Of a stretch of 64,000 nt of DNA, positions 42,400 through 51,776 are shown one piece after another. Under the pieces are notes generated by a model. It was not told the origin of the DNA. It ran no database searches and saw only the letters and a list, made by a program, of their open reading frames with translations. How positions within the stretch are numbered: the stretch's first letter is position 1; each line of letters opens with the position of its first letter. The position numbers and the translations under genes were made by a program. Source of the stretch: Hymenobacter siberiensis (GTDB lineage Bacteria > Bacteroidota > Bacteroidia > Cytophagales > Hymenobacteraceae); contig NZ_JAHLZZ010000001.1 in NCBI RefSeq assembly GCF_018967845.1, positions 1,798,001-1,862,000 of the forward strand. The letters run 5' to 3'.

Positions 42400-45300
42400 A
42401 TGCCCGTTTTCTCGCACCTTCACAGCCATACGCAATACTCGCTGCTCGACGGCCAGGCCAGCATCAGCAAGCTGATGAAGAAGGCGCAGGCCGATGGCAT
42501 GCCCGCTGTGGCCCTCACCGACCACGGCAATATGTTCGGCGCGTTCAACTTCGTGGCCGAGGCCAACAAGTATAACGTGAAGCCCATCGTGGGCTGCGAG
42601 TTCTACCTAGTGGAGGACCGCCACAAAAAGTCGTTCAGCAAAGAAAAAGGGGAGAAGGATAAGCGCCACCACCAGTTGTTGCTGGCCAAGGACCAGGCCG
42701 GCTACCACAACCTGAGCAAGCTGTGCTCGCTGAGCTTTATTGAGGGCGTGTACTCCAAGTTTCCGCGCATCGACAAGGAGCTGCTGGAACAATACCACGA
42801 GGGCCTCATTGCCACCAGCTGCTGCATCGGTGCCGAGATTCCGCAAACCATTCTTTTCAAAACCGAAGCCGAGGCTGAAGAAAAGCTGAAGTGGTGGCTC
42901 GATATGTTCGGCGAGGACTACTACATTGAAATTCAGCGTCACGGCCTGATGAATTTCGATGGCACCGGCAAAAGCCAGGAAGACGTGAATCAGGTGCTGC
43001 TGCGCCTGGCCCGGAAACACAACGTCAAAGTCATCTGCACCAACGACTCGCACTACGTGGACCAGACCGACTACGCGGCCCACGACCTGCTTCTGTGCGT
43101 GAATACCGGGGAGGAGCGTAGCAATCCGATTGGGGATATTCGCACCAATTACTATACCCTGATGACCGGCAAGGGCGAGGTGAAATACGACCTGCTGGAG
43201 AACCTGCGCCGCGACAACTCCCGCGACGAAAAAGCCCAGCGCCAGCTCCGCCGCATCGACGAGGAGCTGCAGAAGCCCAAGCCGCACACCCGTTTCGGCT
43301 TCGCTAACGACCAGTTCTTCTTCAAGAACCAGGCGCAGATGAACGAGCTGTTCATTGACGTGCCCGAGAGCGTGGACAATACCAATGAGATTGTCGGCAA
43401 AATCACGCCCCCCAAGCTGGCCCGCGATATCCTGCTGCCCAACTTCCCCATTCCCGCGCCCTTCGCCAACGCCGACGAATTCCTGCGCGAGCTGACCTAC
43501 GTGGGCGCGTTTGGCCCCAGTGCCGGCAACGGTACCGTGACGATGACCAAGCCGCCGCGCTATTCCGACCGCACGCCCGAAGTGGAGGAACGGCTTGATT
43601 ATGAGCTGCGCATCATCCAGACGATGGGCTTCGCGGGCTACTTTCTCATCACCCAGGACTTCATCAACCACGGCCGCAACATCGGCGTGGCCGTGGGGCC
43701 GGGTCGAGGCTCGGCCGCCGGCTCGGCGGTGGCCTACTGCGTGGGCATCACCAATATCGACCCCATTAAGTACTCGCTGCTGTTCGAGCGTTTCCTGAAC
43801 CCCGAGCGCGTGTCGATGCCCGATATCGACATTGACTTTGACGACGTGAACCGTCAGAAAGTCATCGATTACGTGGTGGAGAAGTACGGCAAAACGCAGG
43901 TGGCCCAGATTATCACCTTCGGCACCATGGCCGCCAAGTCGGCTATCAAGGACGTGGCCCGCGCCATGGAGCTGCCTCTGCCCCAGACCAACGACCTCAC
44001 CAAGATGGTGCCCGACAAGCCGGGTACCACCCTGGCCGGCGCTTTCGCCGAGAATCTGGAGCTGGATATGATTCGGCGGGATGAGTCGCCCGACAACCTC
44101 AAGGGCCAGATTCTGCGTCTGGCCACGCAGCTGGAAGGCTCGGTGCGCAACACCGGCATCCACGCGGCCGGCGTGATTATCGCGCCCGACGACATCACGA
44201 AGTACATCCCCGTTTCGACTTCCAAGGACTCCGACCTGCTCATCACGCAGTTCGACGGCAAGGTGATTGAGAGCGCCGGGATGCTGAAAATGGACTTTCT
44301 GGGCCTCAAAACCCTGACGGTGATTGTGGATGCCATGCGCCTGATTGAGCGCAACCACGGCGTGAAAATCGACATCGACGAAATTCCGCTCGATGATGAG
44401 AAGACCTACGCGCTGTACCAGCGCGGCGATACCATCGGCACGTTCCAGTTCGAGTCGGAAGGGATGCGGCAGTACCTCAAGGACCTGAAGCCGACCAACA
44501 TCGAGGATTTGATTGCGATGAACGCCCTGTACCGGCCCGGCCCCATGCAGTTCATCCCGAACTTCATCAACCGCAAGCACGGCCGCGAGGAAGTGGTGTA
44601 CCCGCACGAGCTGCTAAAACCCATCCTGGAATACAGTCAGGGCATTATGGTGTACCAGGAGCAGATTATGCAGACGGCCCAGATTCTGGCCGGCTACTCC
44701 CTGGGCGGAGCCGACCTGCTGCGCCGCGCCATGGGTAAGAAGGACATGAAAAAGATGGCCCTCGAGCGCGAGAAATTCATCGAAGGCTCAAAAAACCTGC
44801 ACGACATTCCGGCCAAAAAAGCCAACGAAGTGTTCGACGTGATGGAGAAATTCGCGGAGTACGGCTTCAATCGCTGCTTAACGGGTGATGCGGTCGTGTT
44901 CGATGCCCTCACCGGCCGGCGCTGGACGATGGCCGAAATTCATACGCAGCGGCCCGCCGACCTGCACGTACACGCCCTGACCGAGGCCGGCACCCTGCGT
45001 GTGCAGCCCGTGACCGATGTGTTTGCCAACGGCACCAAGCCCGTATTTGAGGTGCTGACGCGGCAGGGTAAGCGCCTGCGGGCCACCGCCAATCACCCGT
45101 TGCGCACGCCGACAGGCTGGACGCTGCTGGAAAACCTGGCTCCCGGCGACCGCATCGCAGCCCCGCGCCAACTGCCCGTTGCTACCGCCGCCACCTGGCC
45201 CGCACATGAGCTGATTGCGCTGGCCGGCCTGATTTCGGAGGGCAACACCTGCCACCCCAGCTGCTTGTATTTCTTCGGCAACCAGTTCGACTTCGTGGAG

Positions 45301-47421
45301 GACTTTGCGGCGGCCATCGGGCAGTTTCCCGACACCGTGGGCCGCATCTATCAACGTGCCGATTCGAAGCGCTATGAAGTGTGCGCCAGCACGGGCCGGC
45401 AAAGCCACGCGGGCAGCGGGCCGCGCCGCTGCGGGTCTTATGCCTGGGCCGAAAAGCTGGGGCTAACGGGCAAGAAAGCCACCGAAAAGTTTGTACCCGC
45501 GCCGATATTTGCGCTGTGTGACAGCAACCTAACACTGTTCTTGGGCCGCCTGTGGGCCGGCGACGGCTTCATTGCCAACCACAAAGAGCGGACGCCGTTC
45601 TACGCTACGTCCTCGCGCCAGCTGGCCGACGATGTGCAGGCCCTACTGCTGCGCGTGGGCATCCAGAGCGGTATTCACGCCAAGCAGTTCAAGTACCGCG
45701 ACACGTTGCGGCCCGGCTACACGGTGCGCCTGATAGGCACGGAGGCCGTGGAGCGGTTTGCTGACCTGATTGCCCCGCACTGCCTGAGCCGCGAGGCGGC
45801 CGTGGCCACGTTGCGCACCTACTTGGCCAGTATGCAGCGCGGCCTGACCAGCAAAGACACCGTGCCGCACCGCTACGCTCGGCAGTTGGTTGCCACGGCC
45901 CGCGAAGGCCGTGGCCTCACTTGGCGGGAAGTGGGGGCGCAGTCGGGCGTGAGCATGAAGGAATTTATCGGGCAGGGCAGCCAGGCCAAGCAGGCATTCC
46001 GGCGCAGCACCCTGGCCCTGCTGGCCGATTTTTTCCAGTCGGAAGCTTTGAGCCAGGTCGCACATAGCGACATTTTCTGGGATGAGGTTGTGAGTATCAC
46101 GCCGGCAGGTGAGGAGCCAACCTACGACCTGACCGTGGCCGAGGACCATAACTTCGTGGCTAACGGACTGATTGTACATAACTCCCACTCAGCGGCTTAC
46201 AGTGTGGTGGCATATCAGACTGGATATTTAAAAGCGAACTACCCGGCCGAGTACATGGCCGCCGTGCTCACCAACAACATGGGCGACATCAAGAAGGTGA
46301 CTTTCTTCATCGAGGAAGCCCGCAAGCAGGGCGTGCCCGTGCTCGGCCCCGACGTGAACGAAAGCCTCCTGAAATTCAACGTGAACCAGGAAGGGGCCAT
46401 CCGCTTCGGCATGGGCGCGGTGAAGGGCGCGGGCGAGCTGGCCGTGGAAAGCATGGTGCAGGAGCGCGAAAGCAGTGGCAACTACTCCGATATTTTCGAC
46501 TTCGCCAAGCGCGTGAACCTGCGCACCGTGAACAAGAAAACCTTCGAAAGCCTGGCCCAGGCCGGCGCGTTCGATGGCTTCGACAAGCACCGCCGCCTCT
46601 ATCTCGATGCCCCGGCCGGCGACCAGAACCTCATCGAAAAGGCCATGAAAGTGGGCCAGCAGCATGCTGCCGCTAAGGAATCGGCCCAACACAGCCTATT
46701 TGGCGCGGGCGCTTTCGGGGCCGTGGCTGCGCCCATGCCCAAAATCCACGAGATGGAGCCCTGGAGCAAAACCGAGCAGCTGCGCCGCGAAAAGGAAGTG
46801 GTGGGCTTCTACCTTTCGGGCCACCCGCTCGATGCCTTTAAGCTGGAGCTGGATGCTTATTGCACCTGCGGCCTGGAAAAGGTCGACGAAATCAAGAACA
46901 AAGAAATTACCGTGGCGGGCCTGATTAACAACGTATTATTCAAGACCACTAAAACCGGCCAGCCCTTTTGCACCTTCACCCTGGAGGACTACGAGACGAG
47001 CATCAACCCGGCCCTGTTCCGCGACGATTACACTAAGTTTGCCCCGCTCATCAACCCGCGCAACTACCCCAACGAGCAGGTGCCGCCCATGTACGTCAAG
47101 CTCAAGCAGGAGCTGCGCCGCCACACCCAGGACCAGTGGGACCTGCGCATCCTGACCATGGAACCGCTGGCCGACGTGGCCGAAAAGCGCAGCAAAGGCG
47201 TGCGCGTGCGCCTCGACCTGCGCACCGTCACCGCGCCCATGCTTGACCGCCTCGAAGAAGCCATCGAACACGCGCCCGGCAGCAAGCGGCTCGAAATCCA
47301 GTTTGTGGAGCCGCACGAGCACCTGGCAGTGGATATGTTCTCGCGCCGCTTCCAGATTGAACCCAAAACCTTCATCGAAAAGATGAGAGAGCTGGATATG
47401 GAAGTTTGCACCCTGATATGA
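42400..47421 (+). CDS. dnaE: DNA polymerase III subunit alpha, interrupted by an intein
   Basis: The precursor has 1673 residues; 1237 remain after removal of a 436-residue intein (residues 826-1261). The extein has a PHP domain (HLHSHTQYSLLDGQASISKL, ALTDHGNMFGAFNF), the C-family catalytic core with MPDIDIDFDDVNRQKVIDYV (Asp475 and Asp477), VGPGRGSAAGSAVAYCVGIT and GFNR/SHSAAYSVVAYQTGYL, a helix-hairpin-helix region (LAQAGAFDGFDKHRR) and an OB fold (ITVAGLINNVLFKTTKTGQP). It is the replicative polymerase subunit of the cytosol. No SD site is seen; an AT-rich tract precedes the start. The T9SS gene follows 58 bp downstream. Confidence 0.97.
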   Translation: MPVFSHLHSHTQYSLLDGQASISKLMKKAQADGMPAVALTDHGNMFGAFNFVAEANKYNVKPIVGCEFYLVEDRHKKSFSKEKGEKDKRHHQLLLAKDQAGYHNLSKLCSLSFIEGVYSKFPRIDKELLEQYHEGLIATSCCIGAEIPQTILFKTEAEAEEKLKWWLDMFGEDYYIEIQRHGLMNFDGTGKSQEDVNQVLLRLARKHNVKVICTNDSHYVDQTDYAAHDLLLCVNTGEERSNPIGDIRTNYYTLMTGKGEVKYDLLENLRRDNSRDEKAQRQLRRIDEELQKPKPHTRFGFANDQFFFKNQAQMNELFIDVPESVDNTNEIVGKITPPKLARDILLPNFPIPAPFANADEFLRELTYVGAFGPSAGNGTVTMTKPPRYSDRTPEVEERLDYELRIIQTMGFAGYFLITQDFINHGRNIGVAVGPGRGSAAGSAVAYCVGITNIDPIKYSLLFERFLNPERVSMPDIDIDFDDVNRQKVIDYVVEKYGKTQVAQIITFGTMAAKSAIKDVARAMELPLPQTNDLTKMVPDKPGTTLAGAFAENLELDMIRRDESPDNLKGQILRLATQLEGSVRNTGIHAAGVIIAPDDITKYIPVSTSKDSDLLITQFDGKVIESAGMLKMDFLGLKTLTVIVDAMRLIERNHGVKIDIDEIPLDDEKTYALYQRGDTIGTFQFESEGMRQYLKDLKPTNIEDLIAMNALYRPGPMQFIPNFINRKHGREEVVYPHELLKPILEYSQGIMVYQEQIMQTAQILAGYSLGGADLLRRAMGKKDMKKMALEREKFIEGSKNLHDIPAKKANEVFDVMEKFAEYGFNRCLTGDAVVFDALTGRRWTMAEIHTQRPADLHVHALTEAGTLRVQPVTDVFANGTKPVFEVLTRQGKRLRATANHPLRTPTGWTLLENLAPGDRIAAPRQLPVATAATWPAHELIALAGLISEGNTCHPSCLYFFGNQFDFVEDFAAAIGQFPDTVGRIYQRADSKRYEVCASTGRQSHAGSGPRRCGSYAWAEKLGLTGKKATEKFVPAPIFALCDSNLTLFLGRLWAGDGFIANHKERTPFYATSSRQLADDVQALLLRVGIQSGIHAKQFKYRDTLRPGYTVRLIGTEAVERFADLIAPHCLSREAAVATLRTYLASMQRGLTSKDTVPHRYARQLVATAREGRGLTWREVGAQSGVSMKEFIGQGSQAKQAFRRSTLALLADFFQSEALSQVAHSDIFWDEVVSITPAGEEPTYDLTVAEDHNFVANGLIVHNSHSAAYSVVAYQTGYLKANYPAEYMAAVLTNNMGDIKKVTFFIEEARKQGVPVLGPDVNESLLKFNVNQEGAIRFGMGAVKGAGELAVESMVQERESSGNYSDIFDFAKRVNLRTVNKKTFESLAQAGAFDGFDKHRRLYLDAPAGDQNLIEKAMKVGQQHAAAKESAQHSLFGAGAFGAVAAPMPKIHEMEPWSKTEQLRREKEVVGFYLSGHPLDAFKLELDAYCTCGLEKVDEIKNKEITVAGLINNVLFKTTKTGQPFCTFTLEDYETSINPALFRDDYTKFAPLINPRNYPNEQVPPMYVKLKQELRRHTQDQWDLRILTMEPLADVAEKRSKGVRVRLDLRTVTAPMLDRLEEAIEHAPGSKRLEIQFVEPHEHLAVDMFSRRFQIEPKTFIEKMRELDMEVCTLI
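44875..46182 (+). other. Intein with LAGLIDADG homing-endonuclease domain in DnaE
   Basis: The intein runs from Cys1 (CLTGDAVVFDALTGRRW) to His-Asn at the C-terminus (NFVANGLIVHN). The +1 extein residue is Ser (SHSAAY). Splicing blocks A, B (RATANHPLRTPTGW, with the TxxH pattern), F (TYDLTVAEDHNF) and G are present, so self-splicing is expected. Two DOD motifs are visible: LIALAGLISEGN at about intein residue 113 and FLGRLWAGDGF at about 223, with acidic residues retained. A stretch at about 340-390 (GLTWREVGAQSGVSMKEF) looks like an added helix-turn-helix. It is inserted in the highly conserved YGFNR/SHSAAY site. Confidence 0.93.
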
Positions 47422-47479
47422 GCGGTTGCATGATTGCGGAATAGTAACTTGCCGCCTGATTTCTACCCAATCAGCTAAA

Positions 47480-49725
47480 ATGCGACACCACTTACTGAAA
47501 CAGTTGAGCCTGCTGGCACTGCTGTTGCTGGGCGGCCCACTGGCGGCCCGGGCCCAGGCTACCGGCCCATGCCCGGCCACTGGCATTAGCACCGACCCCA
47601 ATCAGCCCACCAACCCACTCCGGCCCGACCGCCGCAACACGTTCTTCAACTGGTTCGCGCCCGGTGGTACTGGCTCCAGCGCCAATCGGCTGTACCAGCT
47701 CTATGGCTTCGACCCGCATAGTGGGCAAGGGCTGGCGTACGAGCTCTACACGCCTTACCAGCAGTCGGACAACCCCATGCTAACGTCCCTGCTCGGGGCT
47801 GGCGACCTGCCCGCCAACGGTTGGGAGCTGCTGGCTTATAACCTCGGCTACACCGAGCACGGGCAGCCTCGGGCCGGTGGGGCGGCGCTGCCCTACGTGG
47901 TGCTCTACCACCGCTTTACGGGCACAATGCGGGTGTTTGCCACGGAGGCCAACCGGCAGCGGGACCTATCAATCATTCTATTAGCCTGCGCTTTGCCAGC
48001 GGCCAGGGATTAGCTATGAAATCGGGTTTGCTAAACCGGGTGGCGGCTCCGGCTACCGCCTTGCTCGATGCTCCGGCTGGCGTGGCGGCCGTGCTCACGG
48101 GCGTTGGGCAGCATTTGAACCAATCAGGTAAGTGGTTTTTTGCTGATTTTCCGCTCGACTATGACCCGTGCACCTGTTTATTTCGGTCGGAGCTGGAGGT
48201 GGAAGTAGCCGGTATCGACCCCCGGGTGCCCGGTAATCCCACGGCCGTGTACAACCTGCCCAGCGTGAACGTTGCAGGGCCTGTAAGCGGCCTGGTATTG
48301 TCGCCTTACGGGGCTGGTAACGTGCAGAGCTCTACGCTGCGCGGCCTGCCCATGCTCGGCTACGTGGGCCAGGTACCGGGCGCATTTCTGACAATGGGCT
48401 ATACCAGCAGCGCGGTGGCCAGCCAGCAGCGCAACGTGCGCGACTGGCTGCAGGCCCGAACGCACGACGCGGCCTTGGCCGTGGCCCTCGACTCGGCCGC
48501 ATGGTACTGGTTCAAAGCCCGCGATGCCGATGCCAGCACCGGCAGTCGACGCTTCCTCAGCCCCGGTTTTCTGCAAAATCCGCGCACCGAGCGCCTTACC
48601 AACGGGCTCGATTTTCTGACCCTCGGTGGCCTCAGTGCCAACCTGCCCGGGCCGGGCGTGCCGCAGGTTTCTCAGCCCAGTGCCTTTGCCCAAACGGGTA
48701 GCCGCCTACGCGGGTATTCCACGCCCAACGTATCATTGGGCACCATTCGCCTGGCTACCCCGGGGGCTGCGGCGGGGGCCGATTCGAGCCGCTACCCCTA
48801 CTACAACGAAGCGCTGGGCGTGCTGAGCCTGTTGCGTCGCCCCGTGGTGGAACGTAGCATCGAGCCCGTTCGCGACGCGGCCGGGCAGCCGCGCCTGCGC
48901 TACCGCTTCCGCCTGCCCGCCGACCTGGAATACGCGCTGAACCCGGCCGCCGGCCTGGAAGTGACTGATTTCCGGGCTGCCCTGGTGGTGGGGGGCAATA
49001 CGTATCCCGGCACGCCCGCACCCGGCAACTTTGGCACCTACGAAGCCCCGGTGCCCCTCACCGATGACCCGGCCGGCCCCATGCAGCATTTGGTGCGCAC
49101 CGACTACGTGAGCGCCGCCTGCCTGGCCGGGCGCGTGTTTACCCTGGACGGCCCCGCGAACTGCGCGGCCGGTTTCCTCCCCGACAGCGCCGTGAGCGTG
49201 AAAATATGGGTGCAGCTGCGCCGGCCCGGTGTGCCGGCCGCTCAGCCGGTGCTGCTGGTGGCCCGTTACCCAGCCACCCTGGTTGAGGTGCCGGACCTGG
49301 GGTCGGCTCCGGTGGCGGCACCTTGCACGGGGCTGCTTGCGCCTCAGCCCAACCATGCCGTGGCAAGCCTGTGCCTCAGCTCGACCTATGCCGAGGCCAT
49401 GCGCCTGAGCCGGTCGTCGGCTGCACCGGTGGCTTCGGCTCCCGCCGCTGCTGTTGCATTGGCAATGAGCGTGTTTCCCAATCCAGCTGCCGGGCCGGTA
49501 TCGGTACGACTTGTGCTGCCCGAAGCCCGGTGCATCCGCCTGCGCCTCTACGATGGCCTGGGCCGGCTGGTGGTCGTGCCGCTGGCTCCCACACCGTATC
49601 CGTCCGGTTCCACTACTTTTGTGCTGAGCAGCCTGCCGCGCCTCGCGGCAGGGCTTTATTTCCTGGTGCTGGACGCCGATAACCAACGGTTGGCAACTAC
49701 GCAGCTGGTGATAGTAACAGAATAA
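47480..49725 (+). pseudogene. T9SS cargo protein split by one frameshift
   Basis: ATG 47480 starts a signal peptide (RHHLLKQLSLLALLLLGG, ending ARAQ) and about 160 residues of mature protein. The frame ends at 48013, but the neighbouring frame has NHSISLRFASGQGLAMKSGL in phase before the second open frame (48016-49725), so one base was lost at about 47960-47971. The second part (569 codons) is beta-rich, with Asp/Gly turns, and ends in a T9SS sorting domain (MSVFPNPAAGPVSVRLVL ... GLYFLVLDADNQ). The whole gene would encode about 748 residues and be a surface or secreted protein. The function is unknown; no enzymatic domain was recognised. Confidence 0.78.
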
Positions 49726-49854
49726 ACCAGGCTTGGCCCACCCCACTGAACTTTCCTCCGGCCCCGCTGTTTTACCATACTATCTGCTACCTTGCGACCC
49801 CGTTGGCCGTATACGCCAGACTATTCTATCTAATTAACCTCAACCCAAATTGAA

Positions 49855-50184
49855 ATGGGACACAAAGCAATTGAGATAACCGACGCCAACTTTGACGAAA
49901 TCATCAGCGGCGATAAGCCCGTACTGGTCGATTTCTGGGCCGAATGGTGTGGCCCCTGCCGCATGGTAGGCCCCGTAGTGGAAGAGCTGGCCGGCGAATA
50001 CGAAGGCAAAGTCATTGTCGGCAAAGTTGACGTTGATGCCAACCCCCAGATTTCCATGAAGTTCGGTATCCGCAGCATCCCGACGCTGCTGGTATTTAAA
50101 AACGGTCAAATCGTTGATAAGCAAGTAGGCGCCGTGCCCAAGCACGTACTCGCCCAAAAGCTGGAAGCCCAGGTAACGGCTTAA
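49855..50184 (+). CDS. trxA: Thioredoxin
   Basis: The protein has 109 residues, normal for thioredoxin. The active site is [18 protein letters not shown]; the cis-Pro motif [13 protein letters not shown] and the buried-Asp strand [10 protein letters not shown] are present. It reduces disulfides in the cytosol (ribonucleotide reductase, peroxiredoxins, and DsbD, which is also in this window). A strong terminator follows. The start at ATG 49855 fits the family N-terminus. Confidence 0.96.
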   Translation: MGHKAIEITDANFDEIISGDKPVLVDFWAEWCGPCRMVGPVVEELAGEYEGKVIVGKVDVDANPQISMKFGIRSIPTLLVFKNGQIVDKQVGAVPKHVLAQKLEAQVTA

Positions 50185-50203
50185 TCGCCACCGCTTGACG
50201 CTG

Positions 50204-50239
50204 AAAAAGCCCTTTGCCGCACTGGCAAAGGGCTTTTTT
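50204..50239 (+). terminator. Intrinsic terminator after trxA
   Basis: AAAAAGCCCTTTGCC and GGCAAAGGGCTTTTTT form a perfect stem with a short loop, 20 bp after the stop codon. Confidence 0.92.
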
Positions 50240-50286
50240 GTGGCCGGCTGTTACAGCCGGTCTTAATCAGCTGCTGGTACGTCGGT

Positions 50287-50373
50287 AACTCCTGAGCCAG
50301 GAGTTCAAATAGGTTTTTGGTTGCTCGTTTCTCGCCCTAAAATGCAGCTTACAAGCGTTCAACGAGCAACCAA
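50287..50373. repeat. Two small hairpins upstream of the GTAGCGG repeat
   Basis: AACTCCTGAGCCAGGAGTT (50287-50305) is a hairpin. TTGGTTGCTCGTT (50317-) pairs with AACGAGCAACCAA (50361-50373). Together with 50406-50559 they fill the otherwise empty gap 50240-50574. Confidence 0.65.
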
Positions 50374-50405
50374 GCTAGTTAATCCAAGTTGCGAAGTACC
50401 TCAAC

Positions 50406-50559
50406 AGCCGCGTAGCGGCTACAGGTTTGTAGCAGGGCGGTGGACAAAAGAGGGAAAGCCACGTAGCGGCGACAGAAAAACGGGGCGATTCTGTCACTGC
50501 TACGCGGCTTTTTCCGGTTTATCCCTCTTTTTCTACAAACCTGTTGCCGCGCTGCGGCT
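50406..50559. repeat. Inverted repeat of CGTAGCGGC units, copy 1
   Basis: AGCCGCGTAGCGGCTACAGG (50406-) pairs with the stretch ending 50559 (ACAAACCTGTTGCCGCG...). Inside, AAAGAGGGAAAGCC plus ACGTAGCGGCGACAG pairs with CTGTCACTGCTACGCGGC. The unit GTAGCGG recurs at 62784-62911. Confidence 0.82.
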
Positions 50560-50574
50560 ATTCCGCAGCGCGGG

Positions 50575-50943
50575 TTAGTTAAGCGCGCGGGTGCAACGCC
50601 GTTTGCGGGCCTGCGAGGCGTGCAGGGCCTCCCGCTTCAGCTGCTGCTGATGCAGCTGCCAGTCCAGCTTGCCCGGGGAGGTAACTTTCCGAGTGGCTTC
50701 CAAGCCCAACAGTGCCAGTATGGCGTAGTTGAGCTTGGTGGCCGTTTTGCGGGTGGTGCGGGCATTATTACGGGTTATGAGGGCGGCTCTTTTGGCGGCT
50801 GCTGCGCGTACCCGCGCGGCCTTGCGCTAGATTTCGGTGGGGCTGTCGGCGGGCGACGAAGCCGGGCGAGCTACCGCAGGAGCATTCCCCGACAGCAAGA
50901 ACAGCCCGCTGCCTGCCAATAGCGAGTAGCAATACGTTTTCAT
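50575..50943 (-). pseudogene. Small basic secreted protein with in-frame stop (paralogue of 51204-51599)
   Basis: From ATG 50943 a signal peptide is read (KTYCYSLLAGSGLFLLSGN), then ASSPADSPTEI and TAG at 50827-50829. The same frame goes on for 83 codons (RKAARVRAAAAKRAALITRN, KLNYAILALLGLEATRKVTS, then PGKLDWQLHQQQLKREALHA) to TAA at 50575-50577. This aligns with the neighbour, where DTPADVQRKAAAREK has Gln at the stop position, so a CAG to TAG change is likely. It is an inactivated copy of the family. Confidence 0.72.
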
Positions 50944-51143
50944 GGGATACAGCAATGGGTGACACAAACAGTGGGGCAGTATTGCCAACACGCCGCCCGG
51001 GCCCCCAGAGTAGCCCGGCACAACTGGCTCAGTCAATTACATGCTAAAATATATATTATTAAATAAAATAGCAAATAATTTATAGCAAGTCTGTGAGGCA
51101 TGGCTGGAGCCGGGCAAGACAACTTCTGAAAACCAGTAGACAG

Positions 51144-51180
51144 CAAAATACCCTTTACCATGGCGGCAAAGGGTATTTTG
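51144..51180 (-). terminator. Terminator of the small basic protein gene
   Basis: CAAAATACCCTTT and AAAGGGTATTTTG form a stem on either strand, 24 bp after the stop codon of the minus-strand gene. Confidence 0.8.
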
Positions 51181-51203
51181 AGAAACCCAGGTGAGTACGG
51201 ATA

Positions 51204-51599
51204 CTACTCGTGGGTGCGGTGGCGATGGGCGCGGGCGGCCATGAGGGCCCGGGCCTTCAGCTGTTTCTGGTGGCTGTGGAGCTGGCGGCGCAGGCGGGCC
51301 GGCGAGGTTACAGCCTTGCTTTCTTCCAGGCCCAGAAAGACGAGCATGGTACGTTGCAGCTTACCCGTGACCTTGCGGGATTTGATGGCCAGGCGCTGCA
51401 TTTTGGAGGCTTGCTTAGCCGCTTTAGCAGCAACAACTTTTTCACGGGCGGCAGTCTGTTTCTCGCGGGCGGCGGCTTTGCGCTGCACATCGGCGGGCGT
51501 ATCGCTCAGGCTGTGGCGAGTGGGGGTCGCGGTGGCGGAAGCCGGCCCGAGTAAAAATAAAGCGCTGATGGTTAGGACAGAGTAGAGAATGTGCTTCAT
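51204..51599 (-). CDS. Small basic secreted protein
   Basis: The protein has 131 residues from ATG 51599. Its signal peptide is KHILYSVLTISALFLLGPAS (ending SATA). The mature part is very basic and helical: RKAAAREKQTAAREKVVAAK, QRLAIKSRKVTGKLQRTML, VFLGLEESKAVTSPARLRR and a His/Arg-rich tail (ARAHRHRTHE). No domain is recognised. It has a decayed paralogue at 50575 in the same direction. A basic exported helical protein could bind the wall or nucleic acid; that is speculation. Terminators lie on both sides, so it is a single transcript. Confidence 0.72.
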   Translation of the reverse strand: MKHILYSVLTISALFLLGPASATATPTRHSLSDTPADVQRKAAAREKQTAAREKVVAAKAAKQASKMQRLAIKSRKVTGKLQRTMLVFLGLEESKAVTSPARLRRQLHSHQKQLKARALMAARAHRHRTHE

Positions 51600-51705
51600 A
51601 TATAAGGCGGCAGGAAGTGGGAGTATACACCGGCTTGGTTTAGCCGGCTGTGTGATTGATTGCACTAAAGTAGTATTATATTTTAAATATCAAACATAAT
51701 TTAAT

Positions 51706-51745
51706 AAAAAATCCCTGCATCTGACAAAAGATGCAGGGATTTTTG
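51706..51745 (-). terminator. Intrinsic terminator of the charged-helix gene
   Basis: AAAAAATCCCTGCATC and GATGCAGGGATTTTT form a strong stem. On the minus strand it follows the gene 51777-52115. Confidence 0.85.
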
Positions 51746-51776
51746 TGACGAAAAAGGGGCCGTATTACCGACGCGC

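Noticed and set aside
42607..44607. Long minus-strand reading frame (666 codons) opposite dnaE
   Set aside because: It is His/Val/Gly-rich antisense of a strongly conserved gene in GC-rich DNA, has no domain and no promoter. It is a frame shadow, as are similar long frames opposite the cystathionine synthase, the TonB receptor and the large outer-membrane receptor.
50406..50559. CRISPR-like array in the GTAGCGG repeat region
   Set aside because: The repeats are inverted, not evenly spaced direct repeats with unique spacers, and no cas gene is near.
14981..50829. Recoding of TAG as a sense codon, because several genes have in-frame TAG (14981, 4541, 20110, 50827)
   Set aside because: Many intact genes end in TAG (for example at 11803-11805 and 36521-36523), the replaced residues differ (Trp, Glu or similar, Gln) and one case is TGA. 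These are ordinary nonsense mutations in decayed genes.
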